Assembly: GCA_945859605.1 (NCBI GenBank)
Contig: OX243825.1
Coordinates: forward strand, 20,651,696 to 20,715,695
Direction of reading: 5' to 3'
DNA: 64,000 nucleotides
Source: Lumbricus rubellus
Lineage: Eukaryota; Annelida; Clitellata; Crassiclitellata; Lumbricidae
This document shows, in pieces, positions 46,897 to 58,172 of the stretch (positions within the stretch are counted from its first letter, which is position 1; every line of letters starts with the position of its first letter). The notes below the pieces were generated by a model. The model did not search any database, was not told where the DNA came from, and was given only the letters and a program-made list of their open reading frames with translations. Position numbers and translations under genes: made by a program.

Positions 46897-47182
46897 GGCT
46901 GGAGTTTGGAAAAGTTGATGACTTTTTAGTCATCGAGTTGAAATCTCATAGAAATATCATAGGCCTATTTTTCCGGGCAAAAAGTTGATAGATCTAAGTT
47001 GATGACCTTTTTAGTCATTCGATTGAAGTCTCGTAGGCCTACGTCATGAAAAGAGCCATTTTCCGCTTTCTTGGAGGGCTTAACTCCGGTAAAAGATAAG
47101 CTACCATTTTCATGGTAAAACCCTGAATATGGGTCTTCTTTGAGAGCTTAAGCCCCCCCCCAGCTTCTGATAAACTCCACCC
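46897..47182. mobile_element. Probable hAT-like MITE
   Basis: The ends ggctggagtttgg and caaactccaccc (inverted) bound about 285 bp that contain tttttagtcatcgagttga-like text and C-runs. Unit A is uninterrupted at gacgatatggaaata. The target duplication is not clear. Confidence 0.6.
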
Positions 47183-48099
47183 ATGTGGATATAGCACAAT
47201 ATAATTCTAGTGTCGCCCCATCTGATGCCTCACACAACACCATCTGCTTCAAACTCCTCAACCAGACTTCCCTTGAAAATGAAGTTGGCTGCTACCTTTC
47301 AATACGGTAATAAATTATTATATCTTATTCTGATCAATCCCCTTTACTACCTTCGAGTTCCTTTCATCTAAAATTCTAAACATAAAGCATAATACATCGC
47401 CAGATCTTATGTAGACCTAATATAGATGAGTGGACGTACGCACCTGACTGAGGGCACAGATCGAAGGAGATCTTAAGTAGGTCTATGTCTGTCTGTTCTT
47501 CTGTCTGTCAGCCTGTGTGTCCGTCTGTCTGTCTGTTTTTCGGTTTGTCTGTCTCTCTGTGTGCTTTGGAAATGCTTTAAATAATTTTTGTTCTTCACAG
47601 TTCGAACACTAGGTAGACCTAGGGACTACAATATTGGATAAGTTCTCTGACTTTGAACAGTTTCGTGAATCAGCTAGTGCCCAGCGCTTAGCTTCTAGTG
47701 CACTTGAGATTTTGAGAGTTCTCTGACTTTTGATAATCTAACGTGTCTTGGAACAGAATTACTGTGGATATGAAGATTAAACAACACTTCGAAAACGACT
47801 TCCGGCGTCGACTATAATATAATGTACTTAACTAAATAAAGTATATGCTTTTAAGATACACTTACATGCATATTATAAATGGAGATCACGGTCTATAGGG
47901 TTAATGGTTTTCTGCTTGGAGTTTTTCAACTGTAAAAACCAGTGCATTCGCATGATTCGCGCAACATCTACAAATACCCAGGATTCGCGATGGCTACAGC
48001 GTAGGGCCGGTAGGCCTACGATGATAAATCGTAAGCGTAATCTCGAGACTTTAGAGCGCCCACAAAATCGAAGTCGCGGGAACCAGCTTAATCACAGGC
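47183..48099 (+). other. Unit D flank, no gene
   Basis: CTGT-rich tract at 47485-47560 and conserved flank blocks. No supported gene. Confidence 0.4.
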
Positions 48100-48735
48100 G
48101 CTTAATCAAAACAAAATCGATAGGCATGCAGTGGGTCAAGTCCGACGAGTCAGGCAGGTAGACAGATGGACTGCTAATGTAGGTGATGTTTAGAGTTGAA
48201 AGATGAGGGATGTTTGGAGAATCGGAAGAACCAGGATAAGATTTGTGGAAGAGCAATGTTTTCAGTTTTGAGTGAAAGGCATGTGGACAGTGTGGAGAGA
48301 TAGCGAGAGGAGGAGTTTTGGTGAGCTCGTGTGATCGGTGTTTTGAGTTTGCGGTAGTGCTGGCGGAAGTTTGTTCCAAAGAGGTAGAACGGCAATGGCT
48401 ATATGGAGCGGTTTGCGAATTTCAGTGATGAAGTGACGGGAGGGCGAAGCAGTGTAATGGAGGCTGAGGAGCGTGTTGAACGAAGTGGCTGGATGGTGAA
48501 CAACTGACGAAGGTAGAACGGCTGGGACGATTGGAGTGTATTGTAAGTGAGTGTGAGGACGTACTTTGTAGGCTATTCGATGCGTTCAGATATTTTGAGC
48601 CAGTGAAGTGATTTCAGGACAGGAGTGATGTGGTGAGGTTTGGTGGTTTTCGTCACTGCACGGGCGAGAGCATTCTGGATAGCTTGGAGGCGGTTAATTT
48701 GGGTTATATCAATGTTTAGGAAGAAAATAGTGTGA
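48100..48735 (-). mobile_element. LINE ORF2 3' fragment
   Basis: The minus strand reads INRLQAIQNALARAVTKT, HHITPVLKSLHWLKISERIE, then in another frame PLWNKLPPAL-like text and FHSKLKTLLFHKSYPG. This is the C-terminal part of a CR1/L2/Rex-type LINE with several frame breaks. Confidence 0.8.
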
Positions 48736-49341
48736 TGTTTCGTCAGTGAATAACGGTAAGCGGTACGCCCAACAGTATTGGCCGAAATTAGGCCCTTTAG
48801 CAAATTAGTAACCTAATGTTGCGTTGTTATGCATTGGTCTACTCTACCGTATACCACAAAAACTGCAGGTTTCTATTTATTGGAGCTATTATAGATCTAT
48901 TTGGGGCCTATGGCCTTCATTAGCGATATGAGGGTGATAGATGGTTGACTGTCAATTTTATTGCGGTAGAAATATGCAATGTAATTGATAATAATAAAAT
49001 TTAATTTGGTTCTAAAGTGGTTCATTGTTGACTATGCAAAGAAGGCAGATGGGCCACTTTAGAACTAGATGAGCCGATTCAAAGGTATAGCAAGAGCATC
49101 AAGTGGTTTTTTTCGAGATTTTTAGGCTACCTCGGTTCGAAGTCCGCGACTGTTTTTGCATAATAGTCAAATGCATGGATTTCTCGCTGTGCATGAATAG
49201 CCTACATAGCCTACTCTGCATGGCCTAAAGGCCTAGCAACCGTGACACTATTATTGTCTACGTCTATATAAGCCGCCGCCATGTTTGTTGTTTCAGCTAA
49301 CGTTAGACCGTGAGTGTTGGAACACGCTGTCTCTCGCCACA
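48736..49341 (+). promoter_or_regulatory. Unit E leader / promoter block
   Basis: The conserved leader starts near 49165. TATATAAG at 49265-49272 is the best TATA-like box in the array. The strong-context upstream ATG (gccgccgccATG, 49281) is kept. The stretch 48736-49164 is shared upstream flank with no gene. Confidence 0.55.
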
Positions 49342-49403
49342 ATGTCCAGTTTGAAGCACAGACGATATTCTTTCGCTGTCGGTGATGATGATGAGAAATA
49401 CCG
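49342..49403 (+). CDS. Unit E exon 1
   Basis: 62 nt: ATG with A at -3, encoding MSSLKHRRYSFAVGDDDEKY plus two bases, donor GT at 49404. The phase fits the acceptor at 50304. Confidence 0.75.
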
Positions 49404-50303
49404 GTAAAAATCTGCATTATATTTGACCATGGTGAAATAGTTTTAAATGGGTGAAAAATTATCAAAATGGTAAGTTCTTTAGGTTTTACAAATTTATTTA
49501 CACTTAGTGGCTTAAATTCATTAGACCTAGCTAGCCTACACTCAAAATGAGTGTTTATGACAATAATATTAGTAAGCCTATCATTATTCTGATTTTTTTT
49601 ATTCACTTCTATTAAATTCGATTTTGATTTGAATTGATTTATCGTAAGCCTATTTAGTGTCAACTTTATTCTCATGATCCTAGCAATTCATCTTTAGCTT
49701 GGTGTTAGGACTACAGGCCTACAAACGCTCTTTGGAAATCTATGGATTATGGAACATGTGCTTTCCGGTTTTTCTCATATGAATAGATAGGATCATAGGT
49801 TAGGCTACGTAAGCTTATAGGTTCTTGCAAAATTCATAGCTAATAATTGCCCGTTCACATGTTTCCGGCAGGGTGCACGGTCAAAAGCGCGCATGCCAAA
49901 AGCGCGCAGACAAATGCATGGGCATAGGTTCTTGCAAAATTCATAGCTAATAATTGCGCTTTTACATGTTCCAGGTGGACCGTAGACATTTTCGTATAGG
50001 CCTAATATAAATTCGTGGCAAATGACGCAAGATGATTATTGAATGGTGTTGAAACAATAAAATGTTGGTCGATTATTCCAGTTTACACCATGTTCCCATT
50101 CTTTTGGGCTCCCTTTTGAATCAACTGGAAAACATAATTAATTTAATTTATTTATTGTTTATCTGATCAGTGTTTTTGATTTTAACATTTTCTTACGTTG
50201 TCACGTTCTATGGTTATCAATGAAATGGGATGATTGATTGATTGATTGTATGTCTGTAAATTATTAGAAATAAACGCAAGATTATCTTACTTGGTTTGTG
50301 CAG
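49404..50303 (+). other. Unit E intron 1
   Basis: GT donor, ttggtttgtgcag acceptor. A 34-bp phrase (ataggttcttgcaaaattca...) is duplicated at 49815 and 49923. Between the copies a fragment ggtgcacggtcaaaagcgcg resembles the end of the element at 30012. Confidence 0.65.
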
Positions 50304-53249
50304 ACTAGATCATCAGGCGATCACAAACTCATTTGAGTTGGCAATTCTATCCTTAGATGTCGACAAAGTTGAAATGTTGTTGAAAAGTGATTTTGAAATC
50401 GACATCGGTCATCCCTTGGTTTTGCACACTGCAGTAAGATTATTTGCCACTGGAGGAGACAGTTGGGAAGATGAACTTACAGAAGATATAGTAAACAAAC
50501 ATCTGAATCCATTGAATAGGTCGGAAACATTCCTACGAATCGTGCGAGGTCTTCTTGAGTCTGGCAGATTTAACGTAAATTCTTTGGGCTATTCATCCAA
50601 GACCGCTCTCCATTATGCAGTTGAATCCTGTAGGTGCAGAGTTTTCCATTGCGATGAGTATGAAGCTATGGTTAACGCCACCATAGAAGTTCTTTAAAGA
50701 ATAATGCTAATATTAATGCGAAAACCAGCGATGGAGAAACACCTCTTATGAAGGCCTCAGAAAATCGATGCAGTCATATTGTTAAGTTATTATTGGATTG
50801 GAGAGATGAATTTGGAGCTGGAGTTGACTTGAATGCAAGAGACATACGCGGAGAGACTGCGCTTATTAAGGCAGCCAAGTGGACCAACGTTGATGTCGTT
50901 GAATTGCTTTTGCAACACGGATGTGTGGACTCAATTCAAGATCATCGTGGATTCTACGCATTGCATGCAGTTATTTGTGGTCGTGACTTGATTGGCAATG
51001 TCTCGAGTGATTTTCTAGGATCAATTGGGATAGACGTGTCAGAAAATACATTATCGTTGTTGAACGGACATGAAGAAAATGGTCTCAGAGAGAAGATTAG
51101 CTATGAACTGAGCAAAAATCATGACATACAGAAGATACTGACGATGTTAGTAACGACTGGTCGTGCGAACGTAACTGCTAAAGATTTTCGAGGCAAAACA
51201 GTCCTTGATATAGCTGTAAAGTCAAAACTGCGCATCAGCCAAGAGACAATTGAGATGATTATGAAATGTGGTGGTAGTTTCTCTGCTTCTGCAAATGGAC
51301 ATCCGAAAAGTTCTGAAAATACTTTTCAAAATGTCGACAACTTTGGAAAAACTCCACTCCATCGTTTGTCTGCGGTGCTACCTGAAATGTCTGGATTGAA
51401 ACAATTTGAAGTATTTGACTCAAAATATCTTTTGAACAGCAATCCTTATAAAGACTTGTTTGAATCCATGGCGGTTGCGAAAGACCACAGAGGCAGAACA
51501 GCATTGCATTATGCCGTTTTGCCTATTTTTTTCTCGTTTGATGACAGAGTTTTGTTGGAAAATATCTTAAAATTAACACGCATCATTAACGAAAGAGACA
51601 ACTACGGAATAACACCTCTGCACTATTGCCAAGACATGGATGTCTATGAGACACTTGTTGAGCAAGGAGCTGACGAACACATACCAGATATCGATGGAAA
51701 AACACCACAAGATTTCAAACAACTGCGATGGGAAGAAGATAACAGATGCGATTTGCCTTTGGAAGCAACTCGTGTGCTAGATTCTTTAAAAGGAACTCCA
51801 GCGCCTTTATATTCTTTAGGCCTACACATGTATTATGATGAATGTGAAGAATGGACCGGTGATGACAGCAAATTAGAAGACCAATTAAATATGAGAAAAC
51901 TTGATGCTGAAATTATTTGGAAGACTTCAAACTATGCCTACTGCGATCATTTTTCAACATCTGTGTGCGATAAAGTCCGGCAGCTCATGAATAGGTTGTC
52001 AGACGGAATGGGAAGGAAGGATCCGAGATTTGAATGTCGACCTGTGTTAATTGGCAGTGCTGAAGAAGGAACAAAAATTGGATTACCAGACGAATTTGAT
52101 TTCAATTTCATTCTTACAAAACTCAGTGAATTGTGCGAAGTTGTTCCATCACCGGAGGCGCCAAGTGGATTTGTTCATCTGAAACGAAGATATAACAATG
52201 CTGAACGCTGGCCAGAACATCAACATGTTATAAGTTATAAGGAATTTGATACGCTTTTCAACAATGATGGTTTTCTTCTGACTATGGAAATCGTATCTAG
52301 ATTCACAATTCTGTACCTACAAATACTGAGTGAGTCAGAGTTCTGGGACGAAGAAGATGTTTTCGAATGGGAAACGTGTAACGAATTCGGTTTGGTTCAT
52401 TTCAAACAGGAGCAACAGTTTGACGGTTCTAAAGTTGCAAATGATTTTAGACCTTCCACTCACCCATGCAGCAGTATTCTACTGAAACTGAATCGTCCGA
52501 TCACTGGCAGATACATGTTCACAGATATTTCTTTGGATATCGTTCCCTGCATTCGTATAAACGATTTCTGGCCAGGAGAGGCCTTGATCAGTGACAAAAT
52601 AAAGTGTGGAGGATGCCATCTGGTGTTTGATCAACCCCAGAGAAATTATCCATGGGTTCCTTTTTCAGATCAATTTGCCAAAATCTCATTTGCACCTGCA
52701 GAGAGTCGAATGATCAAAGAGTGTTCAGCTGTTGCAAGAGCAGCTTATATGGTTGGAAAACAACTGCTTTGTTATATTGATCCGAAACTCACATATGTTC
52801 TGAAGACTTGCCTTCTCTACTGTATCGAAGCGTTGAGGGATTGCACAAATAACAGTTTACATTACGAAGACATAAATCCAATAGATCTCAGATATTTTGT
52901 TGAGAAATTGATGTTATGTTTCCAAAAGTTCTACCTAAAAGATCTCCTTCCATGTTATATGATGCCATCCTTCCATTTGCCAATCGAAGATTACTTGAAA
53001 TCTAAACACGATAAGCTCCTGAATGATTCAGAATTTCGATACCCGTCGTTTGCTTATAAGTTATATAGAATCGTTTGTACAGCAGAATCTGTGGTCGACG
53101 TTTGCATTCCAACTGCTGAACCACTGAATGAAAATTTCAACAGGGAGGAGCTACTGAAAAAACGGTCAGAAGATAATAAATCATCAGTTGAGCGTAGATG
53201 TGTACACTGTACACTGTGTACAGAACAAAAACCAGAAGAAAAAGGATAG
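50304..53249 (+). pseudogene. Unit E ankyrin-cGAS-like exon 2, one frameshift
   Basis: The N-terminal ankyrin frame stops at 50695-50697 because one T is missing from a T-run (ctttaaag where the other units have cttttaaag). The frame resumes at once and runs unbroken to 53249. Everything else looks functional: ankyrin units as in unit D, GSAEEGTKIGLPDEFDF, SLDIVP, the full Mab-21 C-terminal part and an EEKG end like unit B. It has extra residues (KGTPAPLYSLGLHMYYD) between the ankyrin and nucleotidyltransferase parts. The break falls in a homopolymer, so an assembly error is a real possibility and the gene may be intact. Confidence 0.78.
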
Positions 53250-53924
53250 GCCTAAGACAGATTAGAACAAGAGTGAAAAAGAATGATTTGGCAGAAACGA
53301 ACTGAGTGGTGTAAGCTTATCGCATTGATTATAAAAGGAACAAACTAGTTTCGATAAACAAATAGACAAACAGATACAAGCCGATTACATATAGCCTAGA
53401 GCGGGAATAAAATTGCATTAGGGCCTACTCAGTAAAAAACGAAAATAAATACAAAAAGCATGAAGCTGAAGGAAAGGCAAACAATCTACCCAACAAGATG
53501 ACAGACAGACAAACACACAGACGCAGAGAGAAAAAACATAAAGAAAGGGCCATACAGAGTGAAAGAGGTAGACAGACAAAGAGAAACACAGAGAGAGAGT
53601 GAGAGAGACAGACAGACAGACAGACAGAGCAGGGTTGAGAGGATAGGGTAAATCGATCTAACTGTTTCTTAAGTATCGTGCAGTTGGTGTTATAAAGTAT
53701 ATTATGTCGGTGTTATTCATTCGGTGTTATTCATTCGGTGTTATTCATTCGGTGTCATTTTCGTTTCTTCTTGTCCTTATTCTTTCTCGTTGGTGGCTCG
53801 GCGACTGGAAACTGGAGCAGGAGACCTGCACCACAACACATCCCAACACACGTTAATTATTTATACACCAGTCACATAGACGTAGGCCTATACAAAATGC
53901 TGATACTCAAACATACATATGTAG
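53250..53924 (+). other. Unit E 3' flank
   Basis: Shorter than in the other units: the region after the stop jumps to the AGAC tract (53380-53630). The phrase ggtgttattcattc is repeated three times near 53710-53755. No gene. Confidence 0.5.
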
Positions 53925-54135
53925 GATGCGGTGCTGTAGGGGTATGTTCGGTGCCTTGGAGCCGGAAGGTTGCGAGTTCGAGTCCACCTCAAGCGGCCGT
54001 GTAGGGACCCTGCAGGCAAGTCCTTCACTCGTAGTTGCTCATGCACTTTGGCGTGAAACTCCTATGCAGTGTTCATGCTGGAATCGGAAGCGCCTCTGAT
54101 TAGCAAGCTTGAAGGGGCGTTATAGACGTAGAGAA
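53925..54135 (+). mobile_element. tRNA-derived SINE (unit E flank)
   Basis: The start is altered (gtaggatgcggtgctg). B-box gagttcgagtcc. Altered A-rich tail as in unit D. Confidence 0.8.
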
Positions 54136-54581
54136 GTAAATTAAAATAAATAAAATAGATAAATAAAAAGTAACACCCCTCGACATTAACAGTCAATTGA
54201 ACGTTGGTTTCAGAGACTCCAGTGACCTCTGCAGTGAATCGTGGGAAGTAATGGACTTCCTTAAACGCAATTAAGTTATCTACATCGACATAAATATATC
54301 AATTGGAATGCTGCGACGGTGTATACATAAAAACATCTGGTGCTAATAAAAGCAATACAGATGGCCTCGTAGATTGTTTAGTATTGCGAGCCATAGTAGA
54401 CCTAACGTCGCAGGGTGTATGGAGTCTCTGCAGTATCGTTAAAGCGACCTGAAAAATAGCTTTTCACTGTCCTAAGTGTGGGCCAGGCCGTAGCCTGTCC
54501 CTCGGCCTGTGCAAAAGCAGCTGCGCGTGATTTACAACAGCTAAGCGTCCGTCGGAGCCCTAATCTAAAGACGTGTGTCAT
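54136..54581 (+). other. Unit E distal flank
   Basis: Aligns with unit D 44531-46390 once the mariner and LINE insertions there are removed. It keeps the empty sites of both. No gene. Confidence 0.6.
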
Positions 54582-55235
54582 CAGGGCCGTGTTTAACATA
54601 GGTCCATAGGCGTACGAGGCGGGGGTGCAGGGGGTCAATTGCCCCCCCCCAAATTCGGGCAAGTTTTGTGGTTTTTTCAGGCAAAAAGTCGCGGACGACT
54701 AAAAAAAAAAAAAAAAAGTCGTCAAGTTTCGGGCAAGTCTGGTTTTTCGGGCAAAAAATCGCGGACGACTAAAAAAAAAAAAGGTCGTCAAGTTTCGGGC
54801 AAGTCTGGTTTTTCGGGCAAAAATAGTCGCGGACGACCAACTTTTTGGCCGGATAAATTTTTCGGGCAGAAGTTCAATCTTTGTCCCCCCACTTCTGAAA
54901 CCTCCCGTACGCCTATGCATAGGTCCATTCGGTGCGGTGCACCGAATGCCCCTGAGCCGAGAGTTTTGTTGCCATTGGCCAATTGTCTTGTGCGAGTCTC
55001 AGTGTTACTTAAAACTTTTGTAAAATCAGTTAGTGAAAGAAAACATTAATTTCACTAAGTTCACTGACGTTGCGTGCTTGCTTACTGACTCGCCGCAGCC
55101 GACAAACCACGTAGGCTAGCCTATTAAACAGCGGATTTTTTGTAAAATGACTATTCTTGTAAGACTGTCGAACGCCACTTTGCCCCTGCTGTAACAATTT
55201 GCACCGACACTTGAAGGACCTTAAACACGGCCCTG
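54582..55235. mobile_element. hAT MITE with nested hAT MITE
   Basis: The ends are CAGGGCCGTGTTTAA and inverted TTAAACACGGCCCTG, a perfect 15-bp match. The 8-bp duplication tgtgtcat is exact (54574-54581 and 55236-55243). Confidence 0.95.
54605..54917. mobile_element. Nested hAT MITE
   Basis: The ends are CATAGGCGTACGAGG and inverted CGTACGCCTATG. The 8-bp duplication cataggtc is exact (54597-54604 and 54918-54925). Inside is a repeat of period about 65 bp with long A-runs (gcggacgactaaaaa, gtcgtcaagtttcgggcaag). Confidence 0.94.
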
Positions 55236-55269
55236 TGTGTCATACACTGTTATGGCGTATGAATATTGT

Positions 55270-56789
55270 CAGTGATGGGGAAAATACTTTCAAAAAGTAT
55301 TTTAAGTATAAGTAAAAATACTTGGTCATAAAAGTATTTAAAATACAAGTAAAAATACTTTTTTACAAAAGTATTTAAAATACAAGTATAAAATACTTGG
55401 CTTGGAAAAGTATTTAAAATACTAAGTACAAAATACTCACTGGCAAACTACATCAAAAATAAGGAAGTCATATTAAATTGCGACAAAAATTATTAATAAC
55501 ATAGAACAATTTTGTGAAGACCACATCTTACTTAAAAATTGGGATCAAAAACAAACATTTTCTGGGTCTGCATGGGTCCAAAGATGTCCGAGTCCCCATC
55601 TCTAGTGTCTAAGACGCTAGAGACTATAGTTCTAGTCATAGTTCGTTAACATCAAGATCCACAGAAACACACAATTTAATTGCATATAAAAAGTATCGGT
55701 AGCCTACTATTTATGCAGAAAGAATGGTCAATGTAATTTATCCAAATGTAAAATTTAAAAACATTAAATTAAATAAAGTTTTGTTCAGTAATCTGGCACA
55801 ATGGGATGGATAAAAATTCTTATTCAGCAGTGGAAGAATTTTTATCCATCCCATTGTGCCAGATTACTGAACAAAACTTTAAAGATTATCTCAACGTACG
55901 TACCTTATAAAGTCTGCTATGTTTAGACTTCCTGTGACAATTCTCTCCAACAGCAAAACCCTCTATGCTACTTTTTAAGTAAGTGTTCAAAGTCTGTGGT
56001 ATGGGAATGGCCTATCCCTTGTGATGATAATACAATACACCAGCACAGATCAACTAAGTGTCATAGGTGTCTTCCTGTATGCTGTAATTCGACAAGTATG
56101 TAGTCCATGATCCATTACATTAACTGGAGATCAATGTAACAAAACTCTGTGCCCGTTCCAGGGTCACAGAAGTTCTAATTGCCCAGGGTCTGCCAATAGA
56201 CAGTCTAATGCCATCCTCATTTGTCCTATTCATAAACATCTAGATAGTTAACATCTAGTCTAAGTCCTATTCTAGCAGCATAGACAAGTCCATTGTGGTG
56301 TCAAACATCAAACTGATTTCAAACATAATTATATGCCTGTTGATTTGATGCCTCATGTGATCGGTAAACTCTACCCCTACACCATACATCAAATACACCT
56401 GTAATTAACTTCGCTCGCCCCCTGTGGTCAGCCCTCTGTGGTCAGCGGTGCCCAGCCATCCATAACAATGACTAACCACTATCAGCCTGTTTAAAGAGTC
56501 TTAAACCTTCTGTTCAAGGGCTCCGTTGTTTGAGTTACGAAGAAGCTTAGTGCATGACCAATGGAGTATGCACTATTGCATAGCTAATTGCAGCTAGCAC
56601 ATTAAAAGTATTTTGAAAAAGTATTTTAACATCATCACAATTTTAAGTACAAAATACTACCAAAAAAGTATTTTAAGTAAAAGTAAAAATACTTGATCAC
56701 AAAAGTATTTAAAATACAAGTACAAAATACTTCGATTGTATTTAAAATACTATTTTAAATACTAGTATTTTAAATACTTCCCATCACTG
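55270..56789. mobile_element. hAT-type element with AAGTATTT-rich ends
   Basis: The ends are CAGTGATGGG and inverted CCCATCACTG, each followed by many AAAATACTT / AAGTATTTT repeats. The 8-bp duplication aatattgt is exact (55262-55269 and 56790-56797). No transposase. A perfect 47-bp hairpin lies inside (55774-55881). Confidence 0.92.
55774..55881. repeat. Perfect inverted repeat, 47-bp arms
   Basis: Arms 55774-55820 and 55835-55881 are perfect complements with a 14-nt loop. Transcribed, it would form a strong hairpin. Confidence 0.95.
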
Positions 56790-56934
56790 AATATTGTCAG
56801 TTTTGTTTTTAACAAGACACAGACGCTATAAAAAGGTTGCATTTACATTCACCTACTGTTTTACAGGATGCAACAGACTGCCCATAGTGTTGATTAAAAT
56901 AATATTGCATGTAGGCCTAGGCCTATGAGCACTC

Positions 56935-57142
56935 CTTTTTGCGCCCTTTCAAGAATCCACTCAGAGCGCTCCCGAGAGTCCCGACTACAGCGTGGACACT
57001 GAATCGGAGTTTATACCGAAGCGTGTGGGCAATTGCGAGTGACAGGGTCCCTATATACATGTACGTGGCGGCTTGAGGTGGATTCGAACGCACAATCTTC
57101 CGGCTACAAGGCTCCGAACGTACCCATACACCACAGCGCCTC
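56935..57142 (-). mobile_element. tRNA-derived SINE, minus strand
   Basis: Reverse complement of the same SINE: ccaccacagcgcc-like head at 57130, complementary B-box (ggattcgaacgc) near 57080, body to about 56935. Independent of the tandem units. Confidence 0.8.
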
Positions 57143-58009
57143 CATGCACGGTAATTATACCCAAGCAAATTTCTCTTGTAGTTTTGGCTACGCCCGTGAG
57201 CAACTGAGCATGATTTGTGCCTATATTTGATTGTGTGTCGTGTTTTATGCAGAGTATTATCTCATAATTTTACGTACTTCTATCTGCGATGGGTTGCAGT
57301 AGTTCCGGTTCAATATGGTCCACGTTCGGTATTTTCCAAGTCTGCTTCTTTGCAGCTGCAGATTTACCTGCAACACAGAAATACAGATCATTTTTGTGCA
57401 CTTTAGTTAAATAGGACATTGATAATTAATTTAATAGAGGCGGTGGTGGGCCGCGGTGGTGGAGGGGCATAAGTTCGGCGCTTTGTAGGCCTAATCGAAG
57501 GGCATTGTAAAACACAAAAAGTAGCAGTGCACAAATAAGTGTCAATTTTCCAGGGGGAAGTTCCTCTCTTTTCCTCTCGTGCGGCGCCCATTGTCCCAGA
57601 CAAAACACACTGATTCAAGCCCAGTTGATATCGGCACAGCTGATAAACCTTGTCTGAAACGAAAGGTTTCCTATAGATAATAGATCCATGGTAGCGACCC
57701 TGGTTTTCTTATCATCTTGCGCCGTATTCTGTTTTAGTAGTCTACGGATGTGCATAAATTAACTTCTGTTCTCAGCTGCTGCTGACCCTAAGAACGCGCT
57801 ATCTTCAGCAACAGCCGCATGATCTCTGGAAAGGTTATCACGCGGAATTAATTTATCGACTGTCTCGCTTCTGAAGACTTTGGGCCGTGAAAGAACACGA
57901 CACGAGTGAAATTTCTAGCTGGCTGTGTGTCTAGCCAGACTCTATTAAGACATTGACTGGTCATGTAGGCTTAGTGGCGTATACGATATGTATGTAGGCA
58001 CTGCTATGT
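57143..58009. other. Region without a recognised gene
   Basis: No supported coding region. Near 57440-57485 a short SINE head (cgcggtggtggaggggcat) is followed by unrelated sequence. Confidence 0.4.
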
Positions 58010-58172
58010 TTGTTTGTATGTGCACTTGTTATAGCCCCCCTTCCAGCTCTCTCTACTCAGAGGCGCTCCCGAATGGAGCGCGGACACTGCATCGAAGTTT
58101 CACGCCGAAGCACTGAGTGAAGGACTTGCCCAAGGTCCTTACCACTGCACCACCGCGCCCCACAACCGTGCC
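58010..58172 (-). mobile_element. tRNA-derived SINE, internally deleted
   Basis: Minus-strand SINE tail and body (gcgctcccgaatggagcg, gtttcacgccgaag, cttgcccaaggtcctt) joined directly to the head (accaccgcgcccc). The B-box part is missing. Confidence 0.8.
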
